From Verrucomicrobiaceae bacterium (GTDB lineage Bacteria > Pseudomonadota > Gammaproteobacteria > Pseudomonadales > CAMLJR01), in assembly GCA_028293825.1 (NCBI GenBank), contig JAQGNY010000026.1, positions 150,726-214,725 on the forward strand: a stretch of DNA of 64,000 nt, given 5' to 3'. Position 1 is the stretch's first letter. Each line of letters starts with the position of its first letter. Shown here piece by piece: positions 26,606 through 35,781 of this stretch. The position numbers and the translations under genes are program-made. The notes under the pieces were generated by a model that did no database searches, was not told where the DNA came from, and was given only the letters and a program-made list of their open reading frames with translations.

Positions 26606-28347
26606 GTATTCACCTCGACCGAGGCAATGCTAAATACCTGCTGCGGCAACACGGTAAATACCGCGCCGCCCTGCGCGATCAATACGAATTGATCGACGGT
26701 GCTGAGCGTGATTTGTAATTTCAATGGATCGATCGCATAGCGCGAGTCATTGCGCAGTGCCGTGAGTAGCGCGTTGCTGTCGACGCTGCCGGTTTTCAGA
26801 TTTTCGAAAAATGCATTCAGTCGCGTTTGAATTTCAGTTTTGACATCGACCAGCGCAACGCCCGCCAGCAATTGCACCGTCAGCGCCGCACGCACTTCGA
26901 CCGGAATGGTATCGCCAGCCGCGAGCGCCTTATCGAAACTGTCAGTTGCGAACGACACATCGCTATCGAGCAATTGCACGCTGCTGGCCGCGTCCGGCTC
27001 GAAATCCGCACCGGCATCGCCGACCGCGCCATCTTTTACGCTGAAGGTAATTACCGCATCGACGATGCGTTCGTCGCGCAACACCGCCGCTGTTAGCGCG
27101 CGATTGCGAATTTTTTCGCCAACGCCTTTTTTGCGAATTTCCGCGACCAATGTCGACTGCGCGGTTTTGTGAATCTGCGCGATATCGGCCGGCGCCATAT
27201 TGCTGCGGGCCAGCGTCAATTGCAGCTTCGCCTGCAGCGCAATACTGCCGGCGCTGTCGCGCACTACGCGAATGCCGGCAGGGCGCAATTCTTCAATGCG
27301 ATTGAGCACCGCCAGCGGTAAATCGCCGGCGGCATTGGGCTGCGCCAGATCGATCGATAATTTAATTTCGCCGGGTACGCCGTTCGGCATTTCGACAATT
27401 TTTACGCTGCGCACTTCAGGCAATTGCAGCAGGCCGTGTTCGATCGCACTGACTGTGCCTTTATTGCTGGCGAGCAATGCGTCGCGCGCGCGGGCACGCA
27501 ATTGTTCGTCGGTTTCGTCATCGCTGGAGCGCGTAGTGGGGCGCTCGTTGGTGACGGTATCGAGACCGGCAATCGCGCGTTGAATAATGGTCAGCACGCC
27601 GGTCTCGACCACCGGCGTGATATCGCTGCTGCCGCGCACGGCAATTTGCGCAGTCGCTTCGCCGGCGAGCAGCGCGCGCGTTTCGATAGTTTCGTAACGG
27701 ATTTTATCGGCGCTGTCGGTGATCGGTGTGCCGGCCGGAATGGTGATGCTGCCGATGGCGCCGGCGCGACGCGTGAACGTCACACTGCCAGTCGGGCGTC
27801 CCGCGCGGAAACGCTGATAGCCGAGCAGTGCCACCACGCGCTCCAGCGACGCGCCGGTGGCGGTTTCGACAAAGGCCGAGTCGTACACCAAATTTAATTG
27901 CGCGTAGAGCAACGCCATTTCTTTGCTCACTGCTTCAAGCAATGTGCGCGTGACACTGCCGACATTTAAATCGGTGAGCGGGGTAGGGTCGGTACTGCGC
28001 GGATAATAATTAACGGTGACATCGGTATCGGTTGCAGGTTTTTTGCCGAACGGCAGAAAGCGAATGCGACTGACATCGGTGGGATCGCTCGGATCGGCCA
28101 CCAACTCGTAATCGTTGAGCGAGAACGTGTAACGCACCAGCGGATCGGACGGCTGTGGCGGTTCGATAAATCCCGACACCACCGATACGCGTTTCACTGG
28201 GCGCCGCAGTAAAACAATATCCGGCACCTGCAACGGCCGCGCGAGCGGTTTGTAAGAAACGCGGTGCAACTCGCGCGTCACACCCTGTGTCAAATTGGTC
28301 AGCACATCGCGCACGATGTCCGGATAAATACGATCGACAAAACTCAT
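26602..28347 (-). CDS. Baseplate J-like protein
   Basis: 581 residues starting MSFVDRIYPDIVRDVL. The diagnostic part is RSSDDETDEQLRARARDAL with GTVSAIEHGL and later GVPGEIKLSID, the central domain of gpJ/gp6 baseplate wedge proteins. The N-terminal 150 residues include a beta domain (YTFSLNDYELVADP). The C-terminal part is longer than in P2 gpJ (302 residues), nearer to injection-system versions. Wedge proteins of this class form the ring around the hub that triggers sheath contraction. Confidence 0.85.
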   Translation of the reverse strand: MSFVDRIYPDIVRDVLTNLTQGVTRELHRVSYKPLARPLQVPDIVLLRRPVKRVSVVSGFIEPPQPSDPLVRYTFSLNDYELVADPSDPTDVSRIRFLPFGKKPATDTDVTVNYYPRSTDPTPLTDLNVGSVTRTLLEAVSKEMALLYAQLNLVYDSAFVETATGASLERVVALLGYQRFRAGRPTGSVTFTRRAGAIGSITIPAGTPITDSADKIRYETIETRALLAGEATAQIAVRGSSDITPVVETGVLTIIQRAIAGLDTVTNERPTTRSSDDETDEQLRARARDALLASNKGTVSAIEHGLLQLPEVRSVKIVEMPNGVPGEIKLSIDLAQPNAAGDLPLAVLNRIEELRPAGIRVVRDSAGSIALQAKLQLTLARSNMAPADIAQIHKTAQSTLVAEIRKKGVGEKIRNRALTAAVLRDERIVDAVITFSVKDGAVGDAGADFEPDAASSVQLLDSDVSFATDSFDKALAAGDTIPVEVRAALTVQLLAGVALVDVKTEIQTRLNAFFENLKTGSVDSNALLTALRNDSRYAIDPLKLQITLSTVDQFVLIAQGGAVFTVLPQQVFSIASVEVNT

Positions 28348-28405
28348 GCGCGCGGGCTCGCGATAAATTCGAGCGGAATTATTTTCGTGATCGAATTAAT
28401 TTTTT

Positions 28406-28915
28406 TCATAGCACCACTTCCAATGTCAGTGCGAGCGGATCGTCGTCGTTCACCGGCAGCACTGAAAAGCTGATGCGAATCGTGTCGGGCTGATCGGCAA
28501 CGACGGTAACCGCGAGATCGATTAATTGTTTGACGCGCGCTTCCTGGTTGATCGCCTGAATCGTAAATAGTCGCGCTAGATTGCGCGTGTTGTCGTTGTT
28601 CAACTCGCCGATTAATTCAAGCAAACGACAACCGTAATCGGGATGACCCAAACCGCTCAACGCACCCTGTCGCGTCAATAGACGCAGCACTAATGCTTGC
28701 GCTAAATTCGCGCGACCGGCGACCGCACCGGCATCCCGAATATCGCCTTTTTGCGGCAGACCACCTTTACCACCGGGCACCACTTGCATATCGAGCACGC
28801 CCCATGAATCGGCGACTTCCAGCGGTACGCTGCTCGGCACACCGCTGTAACGCGTCAGTGCGATATCGCTGCCAAGCACGGCGTAGTTTTTTAATTTCTG
28901 TGTCGCAATTGCCAT
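28406..28915 (-). CDS. Baseplate wedge protein, GpW/gp25 family
   Basis: 169 residues starting MAIATQKLKNYAVLG. The gp25-like core is visible as ANLAQALVLRLLTRQGALSG, then HPDYGCRLLELIGE, and later a C-terminal strand ISFSVLPVND. This lysozyme-less gp25 domain nucleates sheath assembly at the baseplate in phages, T6SS (TssE) and eCIS. The N-terminal 60 residues are an extra segment. It sits between the PAAR and gpJ genes, the standard baseplate order. Confidence 0.85.
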   Translation of the reverse strand: MAIATQKLKNYAVLGSDIALTRYSGVPSSVPLEVADSWGVLDMQVVPGGKGGLPQKGDIRDAGAVAGRANLAQALVLRLLTRQGALSGLGHPDYGCRLLELIGELNNDNTRNLARLFTIQAINQEARVKQLIDLAVTVVADQPDTIRISFSVLPVNDDDPLALTLEVVL

Positions 28916-29000
28916 GGTTATTTATTCCGTCGCGTGCGCTTGAATTTGAGCAATGACCGCTGTGACCGAAACTCAATATCGGTGCTTCGACCGAATTTAA

Positions 29001-29402
29001 TTAACCACCAATAAATACCGTGCCCGCCGCAATGATCGAACCCATCGGCGCGTCGGCCGGATCGTCGCAGGTCAACGCGATATCGCCATTGCGCGCAGCG
29101 GCTTTGCCGCCGATTTTCACGGTGCCGCTGCCGGCTTGGATCGTCGCTTTATTGCTCGGCGGTTTTTGAAAACTGACGCCGGGCGGAGTCGGTATATGCG
29201 CCGGCGAATTGTCAGCAGTGGAGCCGACCACGGCCGCCGCTGCACCGCCGATATTCACTGTGCTGATGGTGCCGCCGTTGATAATCCCGGTGTACGGATG
29301 CGGTAGCGGTGTCGGCACTTGCGCCGGGCCGGCTGGCACAATCACGATATGTGTATCGGTGCCGATGATCTGATCGTTTTGTTTTGCTGCCGGTTGTCCC
29401 AT
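29001..29402 (-). CDS. PAAR-like spike-tip protein
   Basis: 133 residues; the ATG at 29402 (MGQPAAKQNDQII) follows AAGGAGCG, while an upstream in-frame start at 29423 lacks a ribosome site. It consists of short Gly-rich beta hairpins (STVNIGGAAAAVVGS, GTVKIGGKAAARNGD) and a Cys in ALTCDDP, which fits the DUF4150/PAAR-like cone that sharpens the spike and may carry effectors. It lies directly after the gpV-like spike gene, on which it would sit. Confidence 0.82.
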   Translation of the reverse strand: MGQPAAKQNDQIIGTDTHIVIVPAGPAQVPTPLPHPYTGIINGGTISTVNIGGAAAAVVGSTADNSPAHIPTPPGVSFQKPPSNKATIQAGSGTVKIGGKAAARNGDIALTCDDPADAPMGSIIAAGTVFIGG

Positions 29403-29507
29403 CGCGTGCCGCTCCTTGATCAATTCAGTAAATTAATTTTTTCCGTTACGTTCTTTAATTCACCAATTCGATGCGCTGTATGCAATTACCGTTTCGCGAA
29501 AAATTAA

Positions 29508-30191
29508 TTAATTGAGATCGATAGTTTGTCCCGCCACTTTCACTGACGTGTCGCCGGAGATTTCGATTTTGTTCGCCTTCAATGTCAGCGTGCCGCTCGC
29601 CTCGATTTTTATATCGCCGCCTTGCTCGACAATCACTGACGAGTCGCCAACTTTTAATTCGGCCTTGCCGTCCGAGCTGCTGCTTTGCGTTAATTTAAAG
29701 GTCGTGTCCTGCGCTTTTAATTCGATGCCGCCATCGTTGATATTGATCGCGATCTCAACATCGCCGCCGAGTTTTAATTGAATATCGCGACTGCCATCGC
29801 CCGGCGTGTTCACGCGCAATTCCACGCGTTTATCGATACCGGTTTCGTCACCCGGCAATACCGTCACCCATTCGCCCGGTTTGTTATTCGGCGGCGCGAC
29901 AATTTCGTTATACAAACGGCCGATCACCACCGGCGCATGTGCGTCGCCGCCGAGAAATAACACGATCACTAAATCATTTTCGCGCGGTAATGCCGCCGCG
30001 CCGGTGACGCTAGTGGCAATCGGCACCTTCGGCAACACCAAACCGGTCTCGCGCAATTGCACCGTGCACGCGTACAGCTGATTGCTGTCGTCGGTGGTGT
30101 GTAATGTTTTCACGACGGCCAAACACGGGTGCCAATGCTGCTCGACTTCATGCCGCGCAATTTGCCGAATGGTTTGCACGATTTGCTGCAT
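29508..30191 (-). CDS. Baseplate spike protein, gpV/VgrG C-terminal type
   Basis: 227 residues starting MQQIVQTIRQIARHEV. The OB-fold segment shows LPRENDLVIVLFLGGDAHAP then VVIGRLYNE, the signature of phage gpV and the gp5 part of VgrG. The C-terminal 100 residues are repeating short beta strands (VEIAININDGGIELKAQD, IKIEASGTLTLKANKIEISG) that form the triangular trimeric beta-helix needle. In canonical eCIS and T6SS the hub and spike are one fused VgrG polypeptide; here gpD and gpV are separate genes, as in phage P2. Confidence 0.88.
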   Translation of the reverse strand: MQQIVQTIRQIARHEVEQHWHPCLAVVKTLHTTDDSNQLYACTVQLRETGLVLPKVPIATSVTGAAALPRENDLVIVLFLGGDAHAPVVIGRLYNEIVAPPNNKPGEWVTVLPGDETGIDKRVELRVNTPGDGSRDIQLKLGGDVEIAININDGGIELKAQDTTFKLTQSSSSDGKAELKVGDSSVIVEQGGDIKIEASGTLTLKANKIEISGDTSVKVAGQTIDLN

Positions 30192-30228
30192 CACAAATTC
30201 CGCCGCGCGAAGAAATTAAAAAATGCGT

Positions 30229-31263
30229 TCACAACAAACCACCGATGGCGCTGGCGAGTGAACCGAGTAAAGCGCTGGGATCGAATGCATCGCCACCTTG
30301 ATGAAAATGCACGCGCGTAGTCGCGGTGCCGCCGCCCAATTCGTGCTCGACACGCGTCAACCAAATTGGGCCGGCCAATAAACCATCCGGCAGTTGCTGA
30401 ATGTCGACGACGCTGCCGCAACGCAATTGCGGTTGCAAAAATGCGCGGAAATATCCTGCGTCGAGGCTGGATGTGTATTGCCGCTGCAGCGCGGCGCCGG
30501 CAGTGGCAGCGGATTTTGCGGTGCGCAACGCCGGCTGGAATTGCCAGCGCTTGCCGCGCGCGGGACCGTCAGGTCGATTGCCGCCAAAAAAATCGGTGCT
30601 CGGTCGCAGCACATCGGCCGAGCCGGTATCGCCGGCGCCGGCTTCGCCCGCGACAACAAACGAATCGATGGCGACGCTGCGTTTATTGGCATGCAACGAA
30701 ATAATTTCGCGGCCATAGAGCAACGCGACATCGGCCTGCGACGCATCGATCACGCTCGCGTCGACTTTGTTATCGGCACCGACTCGAGCGACTGCGCCGC
30801 CCCAACCGGCAACGCGCGCGATATGTTCCCAAGCGGTGCGGGTTGGATCGGCGACGTAAAAAGGCAGATCGGGACCGGCTTCGATAACGCCGGCGTCGAC
30901 ACCCATGCTATCGAGTAAATTATTAATGACCGTGGCGGCGCTGATGTTTTCGTAAGTGTCCGCTGGACGAAAGCGCGCCAGTACGCCGCCGGCGTTGACG
31001 CAATTCACGCGAAATTTATCGAAGTCGCGCTGAATCGAATCGATCTCGCCGGTGAAAACGATTTCTTCTTTTTCGCCGTTATTAATTTTCAGCTCAACGC
31101 GATCGCCGCGATCGGCCGACAGCGGCGCTGCAATCGGCAACCATGCGGTTAATAAGTCAACGCGCGGCGCCAACTCTAACGTCACAACGATGCGCAACGC
31201 CTGTTCGGTCCACTGCTGCGAACCCAACGTCAGCGCGTAACTTGGCAACAGTTGCGATGTCAT
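30229..31263 (-). CDS. Baseplate hub protein, gpD-like
   Basis: 344 residues starting MTSQLLPSYALTLGSQQW. The gpD/gp27-type hub fold is indicated by DRVELKINNGEKEEIVFTGE near residue 52, NCVNAGGVLARF, and TAWEHIARVAGWGGA near 140, with a C-terminal WLTRVEHELGGG. The hub trimer links tube to spike. Its ATG overlaps the stop of the upstream hub-adaptor gene (ATGA), and the spike gene follows after 37 bp. Confidence 0.82.
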   Translation of the reverse strand: MTSQLLPSYALTLGSQQWTEQALRIVVTLELAPRVDLLTAWLPIAAPLSADRGDRVELKINNGEKEEIVFTGEIDSIQRDFDKFRVNCVNAGGVLARFRPADTYENISAATVINNLLDSMGVDAGVIEAGPDLPFYVADPTRTAWEHIARVAGWGGAVARVGADNKVDASVIDASQADVALLYGREIISLHANKRSVAIDSFVVAGEAGAGDTGSADVLRPSTDFFGGNRPDGPARGKRWQFQPALRTAKSAATAGAALQRQYTSSLDAGYFRAFLQPQLRCGSVVDIQQLPDGLLAGPIWLTRVEHELGGGTATTRVHFHQGGDAFDPSALLGSLASAIGGLL

Positions 31264-31922
31264 TCGGTCAGCCCTTTAACCGCAGTGGTTAAACCATCGA
31301 CCAGCGAGCCGACCGCTTTTAATTCGCCGACTTTATCGGACAGCGGCTTAATCGGATTACCGATGTTGGCGAGATCAGCCAAATTGGCCAGCGCCGAAAT
31401 TTGTTGCACCGCATCGAGCGCGGTATCGACAGCGTCCATCACGGCGCCCGCTTGATCGGCAATGTCGCCGAGCACATCGCCGAGCGCGCCGGGATCGAAA
31501 CCCAAATCGCCCAAGCCGAAATCACCGAGTCCGCCGAACGAACTCAATTCAGCCGGCGGCGGCAGCGGTGGACTTTCTGCGAGCACCAATCGATACGCAA
31601 TTTGTCCAGCCGGGCCGACTTGTTGTTCGGCGACAAACGATTCGATCACCATTTTGTCGACGCTAAGTGCCGTAGTGATGTCGGCGGAAAAAGTCACCTC
31701 GGTGCCGGCGCTTACTTTGTCTTGCAATTTTTTTAAATCGTCGGTAGCAGTTTCCGGCAATAAAAATCCGCTCAGCAACACGCGATGCGATTTGCGTCCG
31801 ATTTTCTGGTGCAGTGTGCCGTCGAGACCGGCGATGCGCTGCTGCACAAAACCCTGATCGGTTTCCTGGCGGATGTGCTGCACCGCTTTTAATTCGATGT
31901 CGTCGAGCATCGGTGCGCCCAT
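31260..31922 (-). CDS. Tail/hub adaptor protein (Mu gp43 / DNA_circ_N-like N-terminus)
   Basis: 220 residues; the ATG at 31922 (MGAPMLDDIELKAV) starts one base after the stop of the upstream gene and is preferred to a start at 31979. The N-terminal 130 residues include GFVQQRIAGLDGTLHQKIGR then SHRVLLSGFLL, resembling the N-terminal domain of Mu gp43-like proteins that bridge the tube end and hub. The C-terminal 90 residues are Gly/Asp/Ala-rich and helical (GDFGLGDLGFDPGALGD). It takes the place where eCIS loci usually encode a LysM protein; no LysM is visible. Confidence 0.6.
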   Translation of the reverse strand: MGAPMLDDIELKAVQHIRQETDQGFVQQRIAGLDGTLHQKIGRKSHRVLLSGFLLPETATDDLKKLQDKVSAGTEVTFSADITTALSVDKMVIESFVAEQQVGPAGQIAYRLVLAESPPLPPPAELSSFGGLGDFGLGDLGFDPGALGDVLGDIADQAGAVMDAVDTALDAVQQISALANLADLANIGNPIKPLSDKVGELKAVGSLVDGLTTAVKGLTE

Positions 31923-31923
31923 A

Positions 31924-33087
31924 TCAGCTCTCCACGTCGATGCCAACCAGCGCGGCAGCTTCGTGTAAACGCTCGGCAAACAATTCGATAAATTGTTCAG
32001 CTAATTGCGGCGTCGAAATCACATCTGCATTCGGCGTGATCTTGGCGATATCTTGTGGCAACGCCATGCTTACTATCGACGTCGATGGCTGCGCGTTAGC
32101 GTTAATCGCACGTACTTCGGCAACGGCGCGCATCGAATCGAGCGCGTGTGGCTGCGCGGAAAAATCAGCGTGCTGAAATTCACTCGGCGCAAATTCGGTC
32201 TGAGCTGCTGAATGCGCATTAGTCGCGAACGACGTTGAAATCATTTTGGCGACAGGCGCGGCTAAATTAATACGGAAACGATTTTTTGATTTTTCTTTTT
32301 TAATTTCGCCAGCCGCTCGCAACGGCGTGCTGCCAATCGCAGCAAAAGGCGCTCTGTCTATTGTCGATGGCGGTCTTGATAATTCATCTGCGCTATTTTT
32401 CGAACTCTCAGCACGTACTGAAGCGCTCGCATCCTTCGCATCGTTTATTTTGTTCGATAGATCGGCATTTACGGGAATCGATGAATTATCACGCGTGTTA
32501 ATTTCTGATTTTGAATTTTCTTTATTGTCATCCGGCAATACAACGATCCGCGTCTTACCCGATACAGGCGCTATCGGCTGCGCATTTTGCGTGGGTGCCG
32601 GCGCATTTGCGCGTGTGGCCTGCCACAATATTTCCACGTCGCTCGCCGCTAAGGTATCGAATGCCGTCGGCGCCAGCTGCATATTTCTGCAAATATCCAA
32701 AGTCACCGATGCCAATAATTGCTGATCGAGCGGCAAACCAAAATTGCCGTCAGGTGCATTTAACCAGCGCGCCAATACAGACAAAGCCGCGCGGTGTTCT
32801 GCGCTAGCAGGCAATTCGGCCGCTTTGTTAGTCGATGCACGCGTATCGACACTCTTTTCCAGACTCGCTCCTAAAGAGGTGCGCAAAAATTGCGTTTGCA
32901 AAAATTGTTCGCCGAGATGCGCGAACCGCGCGAGATTACGTTTTTCACGCCATGCCAGCGGATGCAATTGATACGATGAATTATCGAGCACAATGCGCAC
33001 GCTGCCATCGTGACAATCGATAGCAAATGGCCACGCGTTATCGCCATCACGCACGCTGCAATTATTTGCATCCACATACGCGGTCAT
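31924..33087 (-). CDS. Unknown protein next to the tube gene (assembly-chaperone-like N-terminus)
   Basis: 387 residues starting MTAYVDANNCSVRDG, three bases after the tube stop with GGAAGAG upstream. Residues about 40-60 hold YQLHPLAWREKRNLARFA, which resembles the entry motif of phage tail assembly chaperones. A second helical block (DQQLLASVTLDICRNMQL) follows near 125-145. Residues 170-330 are low-complexity, Ser/Ala/Asp-rich and probably disordered, and the last 40 are an amphipathic helix. In phages the chaperone and tape measure are encoded at this spot; this protein is too short and disordered for a tape measure. Chaperone is the leading guess. Confidence 0.5.
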   Translation of the reverse strand: MTAYVDANNCSVRDGDNAWPFAIDCHDGSVRIVLDNSSYQLHPLAWREKRNLARFAHLGEQFLQTQFLRTSLGASLEKSVDTRASTNKAAELPASAEHRAALSVLARWLNAPDGNFGLPLDQQLLASVTLDICRNMQLAPTAFDTLAASDVEILWQATRANAPAPTQNAQPIAPVSGKTRIVVLPDDNKENSKSEINTRDNSSIPVNADLSNKINDAKDASASVRAESSKNSADELSRPPSTIDRAPFAAIGSTPLRAAGEIKKEKSKNRFRINLAAPVAKMISTSFATNAHSAAQTEFAPSEFQHADFSAQPHALDSMRAVAEVRAINANAQPSTSIVSMALPQDIAKITPNADVISTPQLAEQFIELFAERLHEAAALVGIDVES

Positions 33088-33090
33088 TTA

Positions 33091-33471
33091 TTACTCTTCC
33101 CGCACGCGCGTTGCAGTGAATGCGTAAACCGTTTCGGCGTGACCTTCCGAACTCAAACCGAACGATTTTTCTTCGAGATAACAGCTGTCGAACGAGACGG
33201 TACGTTTGGCATCGCCATTGCGCAGCGTGGCGCTGACTGAAAACGATGTATTCGCCTGCAGAAAACCGTCGAGCGTCGCGTTGATCGATGCCACCCGCAA
33301 TGTACCGGCGACATTTTTAATACCGAAATAAACGGCGATGCGTTCGTCGGTACCAATCGCGCCGACCTGCTGACGATTTTTGACGACGTTGTATTCGATC
33401 GATTGCAAACCTTCGACAGTTTCCTCGTTGATTTTTACTTCCGAGGCAAAAGCAGTAAATAGTTGTGGCAT
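33091..33471 (-). CDS. Tail tube protein
   Basis: 126 residues starting MPQLFTAFASEVKINEE, with GGGAG upstream. Length and pattern fit a minimal inner-tube subunit: a central loop and paired beta sheets (VEGLQSIEYNVVKNRQQVGA, VSFDSCYLEEKSFGLSSEG). Tube hexamers stack inside the sheath. It follows the sheath gene directly, the invariant order in contractile tails. Only one tube gene is present, whereas Afp-type eCIS have two or more. Confidence 0.8.
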   Translation of the reverse strand: MPQLFTAFASEVKINEETVEGLQSIEYNVVKNRQQVGAIGTDERIAVYFGIKNVAGTLRVASINATLDGFLQANTSFSVSATLRNGDAKRTVSFDSCYLEEKSFGLSSEGHAETVYAFTATRVREE

Positions 33472-33493
33472 TTTGTTGCTCCCTCAAACCGTA

Positions 33494-35781
33494 TCAATTC
33501 TTCACAAGAATCGTCGCGTAGATGTAATCGATTGCGCGCACCGGTCGTATCGCAATATCGATACGCACAATGCCGTTGGCGAAATCGGTCTGGGTGGAAT
33601 ACACATTGACGAAAAATGCCGGATCTTTGCCGTCGGTGCTCGGCACCAGCGCGCCGTCTTTTTCCATTTGCGAAAACAGCGCGATGATTTGCTGTCGCAA
33701 CGCATTGCGCGCGCCATCGTTATTTAACAAACCAATGTATTTATCCGAAATCGCTTTGACTTCGCGCACCGATTTATTCGCAGTGCGTTGCACATTGATT
33801 TGCCGCCCACTGGTCAGCAAACCTTTGACGACAATAATGCCAAGCCCGCGCTTCTGATTAATCGCGACAACATTGCCGGTAATTAAATGTTCGAGTTGCG
33901 AATCGGTGTACGCCCCCGGCGGCACGCTGAGCGCAGCGACAGTTTTAAATGTTGGCGATTGAAAATAGTCCTGACGGCCAAGCAACCCGGCCAATGCCGC
34001 TTCGGAACCAGCTGGCGCGCTCAGAATAAAATGATCGCTGCGCACGTCGTCGGCATGATCGAGAATGGAATCGACTTTCGGCGATTCGCTCACGGTGACG
34101 GAACCGAGCCCAATACGATTGCGCGCGACATCGGCCATTTTCGTGCAATGTGCGACGACCCATTGATGCACCGATTTAATACCGGTGTCGTCGAGTTGAT
34201 TGCCGACGGACGCAATTACTAAATCGACTTCTTCAGCCGATTCGAGATTTTCCAACGCGGCTTGATAATCGTCGGCGAGCGGTGAGGTGCCGCCGCTGAG
34301 CAATAACGGTCGCGGATTATTTACCGGCAGCGACGACGCGCGACTGCGCACGAATAAATCGTGGGCGCGAATTAATTTCGATGAGTCGGCCAAAAATTCC
34401 GGCAGATAATTTATGTCATCAGGGTCGAGCGTCAAATTGGTAAAGGTTTCCGCCGTATCGCCGTCTTGCGCGACCACCACGGTGACAACACCGGTGCTGC
34501 CATCGAGCGTCGAAACGCCCTGCGTAATCGCAACCGCTAAATTTCCGCTCACGCCCGGCGCCGGCACAATTTCCAACAATGGCTGCGTGGCGACGCCATC
34601 GGTCAGCGCGAGCGCAGCGCCTTTGTTGCGGCCGCTGACTAAATTGGTGCCGGTATTTATATCGGGCAATTGAGTGGCTGCGCCGACAATCGAAAAACTC
34701 ACTAGCGGATCATTCACTGCCGCAATCGCCGCGAGCGTCGGCAAATTACTGTAGGTCGCGGTATCGCGGCCTTCGGTAATGACATCGACGCTAACGCGAC
34801 GCGGCAACGGCGTTGCGGCAATCACCGATGGCAACACAGCACCGCGCGCGACGATTACAACATCCGGATCATTCGCGGCGGCTGCAACCAATGCATTGAC
34901 GGTGGTAAAGGGACCGAGCGTGCGCGGCGCACCGACCACCGGTGTAATCACGATATTCACATTGTCCGGCCCGCCGGCAGCCACGCCGATACGAATACCG
35001 CTGCCATCGGCGCCCGACTGTCGCGCGGAAACTTCAATGCTCGGTGCATCGGCAGCGCCGAGCAGAATTAATCCGGCTTGACCGTCGCTCAAAGCAACCG
35101 CGCTTAAATTGCCATTCTTGCCCTGCTTTTTTGCATCGACGCGAATGACATCGGCGCCGGCCGCTTGCAATGTAGTGAACGCGGCGCGCGCGTCGGCATC
35201 CACCAGCGGCGTAAAGGCAATCGTGGCAGGCAGCGCTTTTTGAAACAGCGGATCGATGGCAATTAAAATGCGCGAGCCGTTATTGATACGATCGAAAAAA
35301 TAATCCGGGCTGTCTTCGTTTAACACCAAATTATTTAATACTTCAACGGTTTGGCCGTTAATTAAAATTTCAAGATTGACGTATTTGATGCCTTTGCCGG
35401 ATAGCGTTTTTATCTGCGTCACTTTTATCGAAACCGCATTGCCCCAATTGCCTTCAGCACGTGCCTCTAACGTAACGACTTGTTCACCGTCATCATCGAG
35501 CAGCGTTCGCGATGCTTTTTGCGCACTGCCCGGTGTGACGCGTGCAATCACCGCGCGCGATACGCCATTGGCAAAGGCTTCGCGTACTTCCGGCAAGGTG
35601 TAGCGCTAGCCGGACCGAACAGCTCGATAAATTCACCAAAATTGCCGACGGGTGTCGGCGTGGTGGGACCGCGATCGGTCACGCCGACCACACCTAAAAT
35701 ACCGGTCGCGCCGAGTAATACCGGGGCTGGCTCGAATTCGGTTTTGACCTGCACGCCGGGAATTATGAGCGCCGATGCCAT
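33494..35781 (-). CDS. Contractile tail sheath protein (frameshifted)
   Basis: The ATG at 35781, after GGGAGA, opens MASALIIPGVQVKTEFEPAP, an N-terminus typical of sheath subunits. The frame continues to GPAS near residue 59, then turns out of frame at about 35601-35610; the other frame takes up YTLPEVREAFANGV and runs to 33494. One extra base would give GPASRYTLPEV and a 762-residue protein. The C-terminal domain (RTANKSVREVKAISDKYIGL to RPVRAIDYIYATILVKN) is the conserved sheath core that binds tube and neighbours. The middle 400 residues are an insertion on the outer surface. No slippery heptamer for programmed frameshifting is visible, so an assembly error or a real null mutation is likelier. 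Confidence 0.85.

Noticed and set aside
35595..35612. Programmed -1 ribosomal frameshift in the sheath gene
   Set aside because: The local sequence GGCTAGCGCT is not a slippery heptamer and no downstream stem-loop is evident; an indel is the simpler explanation.
10187..35781. Intact prophage
   Set aside because: No capsid, portal, terminase, replication, lysis or integrase gene in or beside the locus.
10187..35781. Type VI secretion system
   Set aside because: A single long sheath gene instead of TssB/TssC, no TssJ/L/M membrane complex, no ClpV; hub and spike are separate phage-type genes.
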